Shown here: in pieces, positions 9,904 to 17,435 of the stretch
How the letters are laid out: the number at the start of each line of letters is the position of its first letter
Numbering within the stretch: position 1 is the first letter of the stretch
From: DAOTTI01 sp034437795
GTDB lineage: Bacteria; Chloroflexota; UBA11872; UBA12225
Assembly (NCBI GenBank): GCA_034437795.1
Contig: DAOTTI010000021.1
Span: forward strand, 1 to 27,629
Direction: 5' to 3'
Length of the DNA: 27,629 nucleotides
Position numbers and translations under genes: made by a program
The notes under the pieces: model-generated
Database searches by the model: none
What the model saw: the letters and a program-made list of their open reading frames with translations, nothing else
What the model was told of the DNA's origin: nothing

Positions 9904-10011
9904 CCCGCTGGCCACTGAGGCTGCGCTGCCTTACCCAATGAATTACTGGGATCACTGAATCGTACCGGTGCCGGCCACCAATGCGGGCCATCCGGTCCTG
10001 TCTCTGGTGGG

Positions 10012-10027
10012 GGCCGGTGAACCGGCC
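10012..10027. repeat. Inverted repeat between the Gln-rich gene and moxR
   Basis: GGCCGGT-GA-ACCGGCC, 7-bp arms with a 2-nt centre, in the 199-bp gap 9892-10090. It is flanked by a weaker CCACCA (9975-9980) / TGGTGG (10005-10010) pair. No U-tract is present. It could be an attenuating hairpin or a protein site; nothing else is evident in the gap. Confidence 0.4.
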
Positions 10028-10090
10028 GGCAGCGGCTTCGCCATGGTCGGCATTATCTGTTGGCCGTGGTCCCCGCCAGCGACGGCCAGG

Positions 10091-11926
10091 CTATGGCCGC
10101 GGCTGGTCGGGAGTGAAGTACTGGCGCACCGGGCCGGCCATGTCCCAGGGAACGTTGTTGAGGTCCAGCCCCGTCCCGACGGGCTGTGCGCTGGCCGGGG
10201 CACCTGGAAGCGGGGCGGCGGGCGGCGGGACGACCGCCGGCGGCGAGTTGGGGCTGGGCGGGCGCCACACGGTGGGACCTTCCCGTAACTCGGCCTCGAC
10301 CTGCACTAGGCGGGCCTGGACGTCCAGCCGGCTCGGCGCGCCCTGCACGCTGCCGCCTTCGCCGGTGCCCGCGCCGCTGCCGGCGCCGGGGGCGCTGCTG
10401 GCGGCGTCCAGGCCGCCGCGGAGGGCGGCTTCCAGCTCGGAGAGCGCGCCGCTGCCTGCGGCGTCGCCGCCCTGCCTGGGCTGATTGGCGCCCTGCTGGC
10501 CGGGGGTCTGGGCGCCGGCCTGCTGCGCGCTGCTCCCTTGCTGGCCCTGCTGGCCTTGCTGGCCAGATTGGCTTTGCTGCCCCTGCGCGAGCTGCGGCTG
10601 GCCGCCCCGCTCCAGCTCCCTGCGCCTGGCCTCCGCCTCCCGCTGGGCCGCCGCCTGCTGGCCGATGTCGCGCACCTGGTTGGCGGTGTCGCGGATGGCC
10701 TGCTGCGCGTCGCGGTTGCGGAACTGCTCCAGGGCCTCGCCAGCGCGCCGCGCGGCGTCGCTCAGGGCCCGATCCTTGCTGCCGATCTGCTGGCTGGCCT
10801 GCTGGAAGGCCTGTGCGAGCGACTGTCGCTCGCCCGGGCTCAGCCGGTTCACCTGGTCGGCTACCTGGTTCAGCTGCTCGCTGGCCCGCTGGGTATCGCC
10901 CCGCCGGAGCGAGTCCGCGGCTTGCCGCGCCGTCTGGCTCTGGCGAAGGGCGTTGGCCAGGTCTTGTAAGGCCTCCTGTCGGGCCGCGACGTTGGGGTTT
11001 GACTGGCTTGCCGCGTCCTGCTGCCCGCGCTGGCTCTGGCTGCCGGGGTCGCCCTGCGGGTTCTGGGGCGCGGCCTGCTGGGGATTGGACCCAACCAGGC
11101 CAGGCGGCGGGTCGCCGACCTGGTCCGGCCGTGAGCTGAGCGCCTCCACCGGCTGCTGCTCGTCCACGCGCTGGCCCGGCAGGAGCCGTTCGGGCGCCAC
11201 CTGCTGCTCCTCGCGGCGCGCCGGATCGGCCACTACCAGCCGGCGGTCGTCGACGCCCTGGAGCGGTCCCTGCGCGCCCCACGGCCACAGCGCAAACAGC
11301 AGCGTCATGGCCAGCGCCAGCACCGCCAGACCGGTGTCACGCACCGCCAGGCGCCGCGCGGCGCTCCCGCGCGGGAAGAAGGGGAACGCCTGCCGCGGCC
11401 GCAGGCGCCCGGCCAGGGTCACGGCATCCTGCACCTGGGCGCGGGGCACCGGGCCATCCGCGCCCTCGTCCAGCAGCTCCAGCGCCGTAGCCAGGCGCTC
11501 CCGCAGGCCAAGGGCCGCGTCAGTGCGCCGCGCGGTCTCGTACGGGCCGATCGGGCGGCGCACGGCGCGGACGATGCCCGCGCCGGCCACAACGGCCGCC
11601 ACGATGGCGCCGAGCCACGCGAGGGCGCCGGCGCCGGTGAGCCGCGCCAGGACCGCGCCGGCGACCACCATGAGCGCGGCCCAGAGCAACAGCCGAGGTA
11701 GCTGCTCTAAGACCTGCTTCTGGCGCAGGCGGCGCGCAAAGGGGCGGAGACGGGCCTCGATTGGGTTCGCCTCGGGGCCGGAGCGGAAGGCGCGCTCAAG
11801 GGAGCGGGGCCCGGCGCGGAGACCGGGGCTAGCTGACCACCCTACCCGGCCCAGGAGCCGGCGGAGACCCCGCCACCGATGCAGGTCTGTCAGCCAAGCA
11901 GCCGGCGCAAGCGATGGCAGCAGCAA
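10091..11926 (-). CDS. MoxR-cluster membrane protein with Gln-rich helical region (DUF4175-like, uncertain)
   Basis: Protein of 611 aa, first gene of the MoxR cluster. A basic N-terminus leads to a helical hairpin in the membrane (about 78-96 and 102-120). A soluble helical stretch (ETARRTDAALGLRERLATALELLD) follows, and a third helix (about 197-215). Beyond that the protein is probably extracytoplasmic. There is a Gln/Asn/Pro-rich part (about 260-330), a predicted coiled-coil rich in Gln and Arg (about 330-455), and a low-complexity QQGQQGQQG segment. The tail is Pro-rich and ends near NNVPWDMAGPVRQYFTPDQP. The layout resembles DUF4175/TIGR02302-type proteins found beside MoxR operons, but I cannot confirm the family. 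The start is TTG at 11926 with AGGTGGG upstream. A perfect TTGACA lies at 11962-11957 but has only a poor -10. The 199-bp gap to moxR means co-transcription is probable but unproven. Confidence 0.82.
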   Translation of the reverse strand: MLLPSLAPAAWLTDLHRWRGLRRLLGRVGWSASPGLRAGPRSLERAFRSGPEANPIEARLRPFARRLRQKQVLEQLPRLLLWAALMVVAGAVLARLTGAGALAWLGAIVAAVVAGAGIVRAVRRPIGPYETARRTDAALGLRERLATALELLDEGADGPVPRAQVQDAVTLAGRLRPRQAFPFFPRGSAARRLAVRDTGLAVLALAMTLLFALWPWGAQGPLQGVDDRRLVVADPARREEQQVAPERLLPGQRVDEQQPVEALSSRPDQVGDPPPGLVGSNPQQAAPQNPQGDPGSQSQRGQQDAASQSNPNVAARQEALQDLANALRQSQTARQAADSLRRGDTQRASEQLNQVADQVNRLSPGERQSLAQAFQQASQQIGSKDRALSDAARRAGEALEQFRNRDAQQAIRDTANQVRDIGQQAAAQREAEARRRELERGGQPQLAQGQQSQSGQQGQQGQQGSSAQQAGAQTPGQQGANQPRQGGDAAGSGALSELEAALRGGLDAASSAPGAGSGAGTGEGGSVQGAPSRLDVQARLVQVEAELREGPTVWRPPSPNSPPAVVPPPAAPLPGAPASAQPVGTGLDLNNVPWDMAGPVRQYFTPDQPRP

Positions 11927-12036
11927 GGAAACCCACCTAACCTACGTTACGAACACTGTCAAGGCTCCGCTGTCGCTGCCCCTGCGCCACCGGAGGACGA
12001 TCCCGTACACGCCGCTCCGCGTTGCATGTCCCGTGC

Positions 12037-12058
12037 CAGACGCGACGCGGCGCGTCTG
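12037..12058. repeat. 8-bp inverted repeat in the divergent fur/MoxR-cluster spacer
   Basis: CAGACGCG-N6-CGCGTCTG within the 287-bp spacer 11927-12213. It could be an operator or a hairpin in a leader transcript. It does not resemble an AT-rich Fur box. The rest of the spacer holds the predicted fur promoter and the TTGACA motif facing the Gln-rich gene. Confidence 0.45.
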
Positions 12059-12162
12059 CTTCACCTTACCACCTTCACGGCGCGACGTAAAGCCGCCGTG
12101 GGACGTTTTCTCTATGCTGCCGGCCTTACTGGCCACCCATCGACGATAGCGTTTGCCGGCCA

Positions 12163-12191
12163 TTGACGCAGACGGCCATCTGGCCTAGCAT
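12163..12191 (+). promoter_or_regulatory. Predicted promoter of the Fur-family gene
   Basis: TTGACG (12163-12168), 17-nt spacer, TAGCAT (12186-12191). Transcription would start near 12198, about 16 nt before the ATG at 12214. The -35 is good and the -10 matches four of six positions. Confidence 0.55.
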
Positions 12192-12213
12192 TTGCCATAG
12201 CTAGTCCAACGCC

Positions 12214-12768
12214 ATGGCAAGCCCTGCACCCTCACCACGGTTACACAGCACCCCGGCGCGGGCGCCGCAGGCACCGGACGGGGTGGCGACGGCGCGCGAC
12301 GCGGCCGGCGGGCGCCGCCCGGCGCGGGCCAAGCGGGGGGAGTTCCGCGAGCGCGCGCGGCAGGCGTTACGCTCCGAGGGGCATCGCATGACCCAGCAGC
12401 GGGACGTCCTGCTGGACGTGATCGAGAACGCGGGCGGCCATCTGGACGCGGATGGCCTGTACCAGCTGGCGCGCAAGCGGGACAAGCGGATCAGCCTCTC
12501 GACGGTCTATCGCACGCTCTCCTTATTGAAGCGCCACAACCTGGTGGACGAGCTTCACCTGAGCGAGGAGCATCACCACTACGAGGCCAAGAAGGGCCGC
12601 GAGCATCTGCACCTCCTGTGCCGCAGCTGCGGCGCGGTGGAGGAGTTCTCCGGCGACGTGATCGAGCGCCTGCGGGACGAGCTCAAGCGGGAGCGGGGCT
12701 TCGAGGTGGCGTCGATCGAGCTCGACATCACGGGGCGCTGCGCGCGGTGCGCCAGCGCCGCAGCCTAA
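12214..12768 (+). CDS. Fur-family metalloregulator (Fur/Zur/PerR type)
   Basis: DNA-binding transcription factor of 184 aa that senses a metal ion or peroxide. A low-complexity N-terminal extension of about 40 residues precedes the winged-helix domain (MTQQRDVLLDVIENAGGHLDADGLYQLARK) and its recognition helix ISLSTVYRTL. The metal-binding dimerisation domain follows, with HHHYE, then HLHLLCRSCGAVEEF carrying the first CxxC, and a C-terminal CARC giving the second CxxC of a structural zinc site. The typical family length is ~140-150, so the extension is unusual. The ATG at 12214 fits the promoter spacing but has no clear ribosome site. The divergent position suggests, without proof, that it may act on the neighbouring MoxR cluster. 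The specific metal cannot be assigned from sequence alone. Confidence 0.93.
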   Translation: MASPAPSPRLHSTPARAPQAPDGVATARDAAGGRRPARAKRGEFRERARQALRSEGHRMTQQRDVLLDVIENAGGHLDADGLYQLARKRDKRISLSTVYRTLSLLKRHNLVDELHLSEEHHHYEAKKGREHLHLLCRSCGAVEEFSGDVIERLRDELKRERGFEVASIELDITGRCARCASAAA

Positions 12769-12796
12769 ACCTGATTGTTCACAGCCAGTAATTCGT

Positions 12797-12981
12797 CCCC
12801 TCTTCTCCCTTTGGGAGTTAGTTCCGTTTCCCCGTGGGAGAGGGTTAGGGTACGTCCTGCCCACCTACCACCCGGCCTACGCCCCCGTCTCCCTGTGGGA
12901 GAGGGTTAGGGGCACGGCCCGTGTCGCGGCCGGCGCCGGAACCTCCCCCTCTCCCTGTGGGAGAGGGGGAGGGTGAGGGCT
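12797..12981. repeat. CCCTCTCCC/GGGAGAGGG palindromic repeat cluster, copy 3
   Basis: This occupies the 342-bp gap after the Fur-family gene (12769-13110). At least three units of the form CTCCCTGTGGGAGAGGGTTA are seen, in varying states of decay. The best forms a 14-bp perfect stem: CCTCCCCCTCTCCC (12942-12955) with GGGAGAGGGGGAGG (12959-12972), loop TGT. GGGAGAGGGTTAGGG occurs near 12836 and near 12897. It may also act as a bidirectional transcription barrier between fur and the next gene. The remainder of the gap holds only the TATAAT motif at 13096. Confidence 0.8.
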
Positions 12982-13095
12982 GTGCATGGCTCTATGCCTT
13001 CTCTCTCTGACACAGGGTAAGGGCTCCGCCTTTGTCCCACGTGCGGCGCACGGCGCGCAGTTGGCCCAGCCATCCGAGCCAGAGGTCCGGAATCG

Positions 13096-13101
13096 TATAA
13101 T
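13096..13101 (+). promoter_or_regulatory. Predicted -10 element of the DUF2249-like gene
   Basis: A perfect TATAAT ends 9 nt before the ATG at 13111, so a transcript from it would start within a few bases of the start codon. No good -35 lies at 16-18 nt. The gene may be read from a leaderless or nearly leaderless mRNA. Confidence 0.5.
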
Positions 13102-13110
13102 TCTGCTGCG

Positions 13111-13767
13111 ATGAGCAGCCTGCCGCCGGCGGCAGGGGCAGCGCAGGGATCTCCCGAGCAGGAGGGCGAGGCACGGGGTAGCGTTCCCTTCGCAGCAGAG
13201 GCGTCGGGCGAGGGTCCTCCTCTGGCGGTGGAGCTCCCCCCCGACCGGCCGCCTCCTGCCTCCCTCACCGTCCCGCACCGCGAACCGCCTGCGAGCACCC
13301 AGGGCGGGCGGGCGCTGCCACCGATCCGGCCTTCCGACGTGCCGGTGGAGCTGACCCTGGACCTGCGCGCCACCCCGCCCGACAAGATCCTGCCGCGGAT
13401 CTTCGGGGCGCTGGAGCGGGTCAGCGCCGACGTGACGCTCCTGGTTCTGCTGCGGGACACGCCGGAGTATGCCGGGGTGATGGCCAGCGCCTACCAGGCT
13501 CTGCGCGCGCGGGGCTACGTCTCCGACAGCGCGCGCATGCCCCAGGGGGGACAGCGCCTGCGCATTCGCCGGCGGGCCGGCGCCCCGCGCCCGGCGCTGG
13601 AGGCGGAGGTGGGGGCGCCGGAGGAGCCGGAGCCGCCCTGCGCCCCGCCGCCGCGCCCGGGACTGGGGACGATCCTGCCGGGCGAGCGGTTCTCCGGCCG
13701 GCGGGCAGGGCGCTCCACGCCGGACGCCTCAGGCGGCCCGCTCCACACCATCCAGGGCGCGTACTAG
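13111..13767 (+). CDS. DUF2249-like small protein with disordered flanks
   Basis: Protein of 218 aa. The first ~75 residues and the last ~50 are Pro/Gly/Glu-rich and probably disordered. The middle (about 78-152) reads as a compact alpha/beta domain: VELTLDLRATPPDKILPRIF, then LLVLLRDTPEYAG, then a final RLRIRRR strand. This resembles DUF2249/TusA-like (SirA-like) folds, with LDLR for the family LDVR and a D-x-P turn. The Cys of true TusA sulfur carriers is absent. The ATG at 13111 sits directly downstream of TATAAT. The 3' end overlaps the convergent queG gene by 39 bp. Function is unknown; related domains occur with redox and respiratory proteins. The domain assignment is tentative. Confidence 0.65.
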   Translation: MSSLPPAAGAAQGSPEQEGEARGSVPFAAEASGEGPPLAVELPPDRPPPASLTVPHREPPASTQGGRALPPIRPSDVPVELTLDLRATPPDKILPRIFGALERVSADVTLLVLLRDTPEYAGVMASAYQALRARGYVSDSARMPQGGQRLRIRRRAGAPRPALEAEVGAPEEPEPPCAPPPRPGLGTILPGERFSGRRAGRSTPDASGGPLHTIQGAY

Positions 13768-14907
13768 CTCGGCGCGGAGGTGCTCCGTCCCGTCGGGCGG
13801 CTCGGGACCGGCGCCGTGCGACAGCGCCCGCCAGGCCTGCTCCAACGCCTTGCGGGCCGCCGGCTGGGCAAAGCGCCCCAGCGCCCAGGCGGCGTGCTCG
13901 CGCACGATGGGGTGGCGCATCTCGTCGCCCAGGACGGCGGCCAGGGCCGGGATGGCCGCCGGATCACCGATGTTCCCCAGCGCGACGCAGGCGTTCCGTT
14001 GCAGGCCCCAGCTCTTGGCGCGCAGCACCGGCGTGCCGCGGTAGCGCGCGCGGAACTCCTGGTCAGACAGGGCCAGGAGGGGAAGCAGGCGAGGAAAGGC
14101 GCTCTCGTCGTCGTAGGCGCGTAGGGCGGCGATCCGCGCCGGCAGGGGGCGCCGGTTGACGGGGCAGACCTCCTGGCAGTCGTCGCAGCCGAAGATCCAG
14201 TTCCCCATCAGGGGGCGCAGAGAGTGCGGGATGCGGTCCTTGAGCTCGATAGTGAGGAAGGAGATGCAGCGCCGGTTGTCCAGGACGCCGGGCGCGACTA
14301 GGGCGCCGGTGGGGCAGACGTCCAGACAGCGCCGGCAGGCGCCGCAGCTCTTCCTGACCGCGACATCCGGCTCAAGCTCCAGGTCCAGGATCACCTCGCA
14401 GAGGAAGGCCCAGGAGCCGGCCCCCGGCAGGAGCAGCATGGTGTTCTTGCCGAACCAGCCCAGGCCGGCGCGAACCGCCACCGCGCGTTCGGCCAGGGGG
14501 CTGCTGTCCACGAAGATGCGCGCCCGGACCGGCCGCGCGGCGATGGCCTCGATGCGGCGCACCAGCTCTCGCGCCATCTCCTTCAGCACGTCATGGTAGT
14601 CACGGCCCCAGGCGTACCGCGCGATCCGCCCGCGGGGCTCGTTGGGGACCGGCGGGGGCGGCGGACGGTGGCCCAGATAGCTTGCCGCCAGGGCTAGGAT
14701 GCTCTTCGCGCCGGGCAGCAGCTCCTGGGGACGCGTGGCCAGATGCACGCGCTCGGGCGTGAACCAGCGCAGCCCGTCCATGTGGCCGTCGGCGATGCGC
14801 TGGAGCATGGCCGCCTCCGCCTCCTCCAGCGGGGCCGCATCGGAGACGCCGACGCGGTCGAAGCCCACCTCATAGGCGGCCGCCTTGATGTCTTCCTTCA
14901 TGCCCAT
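13729..14907 (-). CDS. queG: Epoxyqueuosine reductase QueG
   Basis: Cobalamin- and Fe-S-dependent enzyme for the last step of queuosine synthesis in tRNA (epoxyqueuosine to queuosine), 392 aa. It has the QueG N-terminal domain (FDRVGVSDA, then FVDSSPLAERAVAVRAGLGWFGKN). Two [4Fe-4S] clusters are supplied by CGACRRCLDVCP (first Cys at 188), a following Cys in CISFLTIE, and CDDCQEVCPVN. The C-terminal third holds HEAT-like repeats (ACVALGNIGDPAAIPALAAVLGD, then HAAWALGRF) of the sort seen in this family. Two ATGs stand close together (14907 and 14901), and either may be used. It is transcribed divergently from the polymerase gene, and its 3' end overlaps the convergent DUF2249-like gene. No other queuosine gene lies in the window. 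Confidence 0.96.
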   Translation of the reverse strand: MGMKEDIKAAAYEVGFDRVGVSDAAPLEEAEAAMLQRIADGHMDGLRWFTPERVHLATRPQELLPGAKSILALAASYLGHRPPPPPVPNEPRGRIARYAWGRDYHDVLKEMARELVRRIEAIAARPVRARIFVDSSPLAERAVAVRAGLGWFGKNTMLLLPGAGSWAFLCEVILDLELEPDVAVRKSCGACRRCLDVCPTGALVAPGVLDNRRCISFLTIELKDRIPHSLRPLMGNWIFGCDDCQEVCPVNRRPLPARIAALRAYDDESAFPRLLPLLALSDQEFRARYRGTPVLRAKSWGLQRNACVALGNIGDPAAIPALAAVLGDEMRHPIVREHAAWALGRFAQPAARKALEQAWRALSHGAGPEPPDGTEHLRAELVRALDGVERAA

Positions 14908-15083
14908 CAGCTGCCTATCTCAGGCCCGTCTTCGTGCGGTCGTACTCGCGCCCGGTCTCTGCTTCGCCCCTGTGCACACCGCGCGTCCCTGGGCCCTCGC
15001 CCGGGCGCGGCTCGTCCGCTGCAATCTTACCGCCGATCTTCCTTCAGCGCGGGCGGATGGCGGGGCAGGGCCGGGTGTAGCAT

Positions 15084-17336
15084 TTGTGCCAGAACGTGTC
15101 CGTACTCGATGCCCCTGCCGGTCCCGCCGCGCTGGCGGAACCGCGCCCCCACGACCTCAGTGCGCTGCTCTACGGCCACGACCCGCAGCCCCGCATCGTG
15201 GCCGTGGAGCCGTCGGGCCCCAACGGGGTCGTGCTTTACCGGCGCCTGCCGGATGGGACGGTCACGAGCGAGCGGGAGACCTTCCGCCCCTGGCTGCTGG
15301 TCGGCGAGGCGGGGCTGGCCCACCTCCCCCACGGGGAGCGGGAGGTGGTGGCGCTGGCGGGGAACGGCGAGTTCAACCGACTGGTGCGCTTTCCACGCTG
15401 GGCAGCGCTGCTCAGCGCGCAGAGCGCGCTCCAGGCCGCCGGCGTGGAGTATTACGCCTGCTCGTCGTTGGTGGCCCAGTATCTCACCATCACCGGCAGG
15501 ACGCTCTTCCGCGAGATGCGCTTCGAGGACCTGCATCGCGTGCAGCTAGACGTGGAGACGGCGACGCTGCGGGCCGGGGCTGCCGGCGCGGGGGTGCTCG
15601 TGGTGGCGATCACCGACAACCGTGGGTATGAGGAGGTGCTCACGGCGCGGGATGGGGACGAGGCGGCGCTGCTGCGCCATCTCACGGAACGGATCGTGGC
15701 CCTGGATCCGGACGTGATCGAGGGCCATAACCTGACCGACTTCGACCTGCCGTACCTCGCCGCCCGTGCGGCGCAGCTCGGGGTGGCCCTTACCTGGGGG
15801 CGCGACGGCCAGCCGGTCTGGCTCCAGGAGCGGCAGGGGCGGCTGAAGGTCGGCGCGCGCCTCCTGCCGGCGATGCGGGTGCGGATCCACGGGCGCCACG
15901 TGATCGATACCTACCAGCAGATCCAGCGCTTCGACACCGAGGGCCGGCTGGAAAGCTATGCCCTCAAGCCGGTGATGGAGGCGCTGGAGCTGGTGCGGCC
16001 GGACCGCGAGTTCGTGGGGCGGACGGAGATCATGGAGCTCTGGCGCTCCGCCCCGGAGCGCCTGGCCCGCTATTGCCTGGATGACGCACGGGACGTGCGC
16101 ACGCTCTCCGAGCTGATCACGCCGACCGAGTTCTATCAGACCCAGATCGTGCCCCGCAGCCTGCAGGACGTGGCCACCGGCGGGACGGGGGAGAAGATCA
16201 ATGCCCTGATAGTGCGGGGCTATCTGGCCGCCGGCCACGCCATCCCCCGCCCCGAGGCGCCCCGCCCCTACCCCGGCGGGTATCTGGAGCTACGCGCCTC
16301 CGGCGTCTTTCGGCGGGTGGTCAAGTGCGACATCGAGAGCCTCTATCCGGCGGTGATGCTGCACTACGGCTACGCCCCGGCCTCGGATACCCTGGGCATC
16401 TTCTTGCCCCTGCTCAAGGAGCTGACCGAGCGGCGGCTGGAGGCCAAGCGCCACATCCGGCTCAGCCGCGGCCCGGAGCGATCCTACTGGACGGGGCTGT
16501 CGTCGTCTTACAAGGTGCTCATCAACTCGTTCTACGGCTATCTGGCGTACGCGCGCGCCAATTTCAACGACTACACAGCCGCCGAGCGGGTCACGACCAC
16601 CGGCCAACGCCTGATCAAGGACGTGCTCGGCGCGCTGGAGGCGCGGGGCTGCCAGATCATCGAGGTCGATACCGACGGCGTCTACTTTGTGCCTCCGCCG
16701 GCGGTCCAGACCGAAGCCGACGAACTGGCGCTGGTGGAGGAGGTGGGGCAGGTGCTGCCGCCGGGGATCAATCTGGCCCACGACGGGCGCTACGCGGGCA
16801 TGGTGTCCCTGAAACAGAAGACGTACTTCTTGCTCACCTACGATGGACGCCTCATCGCCCGCGGGTCGAGCCTGCGCTCGCGCCGCGACGAGCGCTATCT
16901 GCGCGAATTCCTCCAGGAGAGCGCCATTGCCCTCATCCATGGCACGCTGGAGGACGTCAGCCGGCGCTACCTGGAGCTGGCGGGGCGGATCCAGCGGGGT
17001 GAGCTGCCGGTGAGCGAGTTCGCGCGGCGCGAGAGCGTCACGGCCAAGACGTACTCCTCGCCCGCCCTGCGTCGGCTGGCGGCGGCCGCCCGCGGCACGC
17101 CCGTTGGGCACAAGGTGGAGGTCTACCAGCGAGCCGACGGGTCGCTGGCGCTGGTGGCCAGCTATCAAGGCGACGAGGACCGCGAGTACCTGCTGCGGCG
17201 CCTGCACGACACGGCGCGCCGGTTCGAAGGCCTGTGCGGGAGCAAGGAGGAGTTTCAGCGTCTGTTCCCCAGGCTGACCGCGCGGCCCCAGCCGGCGGCC
17301 GGCCAGGCGGTGCAGCTATCCTTCCTTGATGGGTAG
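15084..17336 (+). CDS. polB: Family-B DNA polymerase with 3'-5' exonuclease
   Basis: Template-directed DNA polymerase, 750 aa. Exonuclease motifs are intact: Exo I LDVETA (Asp156, Glu158), Exo II EGHNLTDFDLPYL, Exo III YCLDDARDV. The YPGGYL motif links the exonuclease and polymerase parts. Polymerase motif A is CDIESLYPAVM (Asp416), motif B is SYKVLINSFYGYLAYA, motif C is VDTDGVYF (Asp529, Asp531), and KQKTY matches the archaeal KKKY motif. The C-terminus ends QLSFLDG, which resembles the bacterial sliding-clamp motif and matches the position of QLGLF in E. coli Pol II. Length is slightly below archaeal (~775) and E. coli (783) enzymes. The start is TTG at 15084, with GGGTG upstream; a GTG four codons later (15096) is an alternative. 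The likely role is repair or translesion synthesis rather than bulk replication (inference). Confidence 0.95.
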   Translation: MCQNVSVLDAPAGPAALAEPRPHDLSALLYGHDPQPRIVAVEPSGPNGVVLYRRLPDGTVTSERETFRPWLLVGEAGLAHLPHGEREVVALAGNGEFNRLVRFPRWAALLSAQSALQAAGVEYYACSSLVAQYLTITGRTLFREMRFEDLHRVQLDVETATLRAGAAGAGVLVVAITDNRGYEEVLTARDGDEAALLRHLTERIVALDPDVIEGHNLTDFDLPYLAARAAQLGVALTWGRDGQPVWLQERQGRLKVGARLLPAMRVRIHGRHVIDTYQQIQRFDTEGRLESYALKPVMEALELVRPDREFVGRTEIMELWRSAPERLARYCLDDARDVRTLSELITPTEFYQTQIVPRSLQDVATGGTGEKINALIVRGYLAAGHAIPRPEAPRPYPGGYLELRASGVFRRVVKCDIESLYPAVMLHYGYAPASDTLGIFLPLLKELTERRLEAKRHIRLSRGPERSYWTGLSSSYKVLINSFYGYLAYARANFNDYTAAERVTTTGQRLIKDVLGALEARGCQIIEVDTDGVYFVPPPAVQTEADELALVEEVGQVLPPGINLAHDGRYAGMVSLKQKTYFLLTYDGRLIARGSSLRSRRDERYLREFLQESAIALIHGTLEDVSRRYLELAGRIQRGELPVSEFARRESVTAKTYSSPALRRLAAAARGTPVGHKVEVYQRADGSLALVASYQGDEDREYLLRRLHDTARRFEGLCGSKEEFQRLFPRLTARPQPAAGQAVQLSFLDG

Positions 17337-17356
17337 CGCTGCCGGCTTCGCAGCGC
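17336..17356. terminator. Hairpin at the end of the DNA polymerase gene (possible terminator)
   Basis: GCGCTGC (17336-17342) pairs with GCAGCGC (17350-17356) over a 7-nt loop and begins at the last base of the stop codon. No U-tract follows, so it is a weak terminator candidate at most. Confidence 0.35.
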
Positions 17357-17435
17357 AGTCGTGCTGGATGCACAGCAGTGACGTGGGCGGACCGGGCGGC
17401 GAGGCCGCACCGGCGAGCCAGAAGGAGAACGTAGC

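Noticed and set aside
11926..11962. Strong promoter for the Gln-rich MoxR-cluster gene
   Set aside because: The TTGACA at 11962-11957 is perfect, but the hexamer 17 nt away is TAGGTG. That is too far from a -10 consensus to annotate as a promoter.
10485..12149. 554-aa open frame on the plus strand, rich in Cys, Ser and Trp
   Set aside because: It is antisense to the Gln-rich MoxR-cluster gene. CTG/CAG-rich codons on one strand give Cys/Trp-rich nonsense on the other. There is no ribosome site and no motif.
11942..12163. Possible 73-aa basic protein on the minus strand in the fur/MoxR spacer
   Set aside because: No ribosome site, no recognisable motif, and it overlaps the predicted fur promoter and the inverted repeat.
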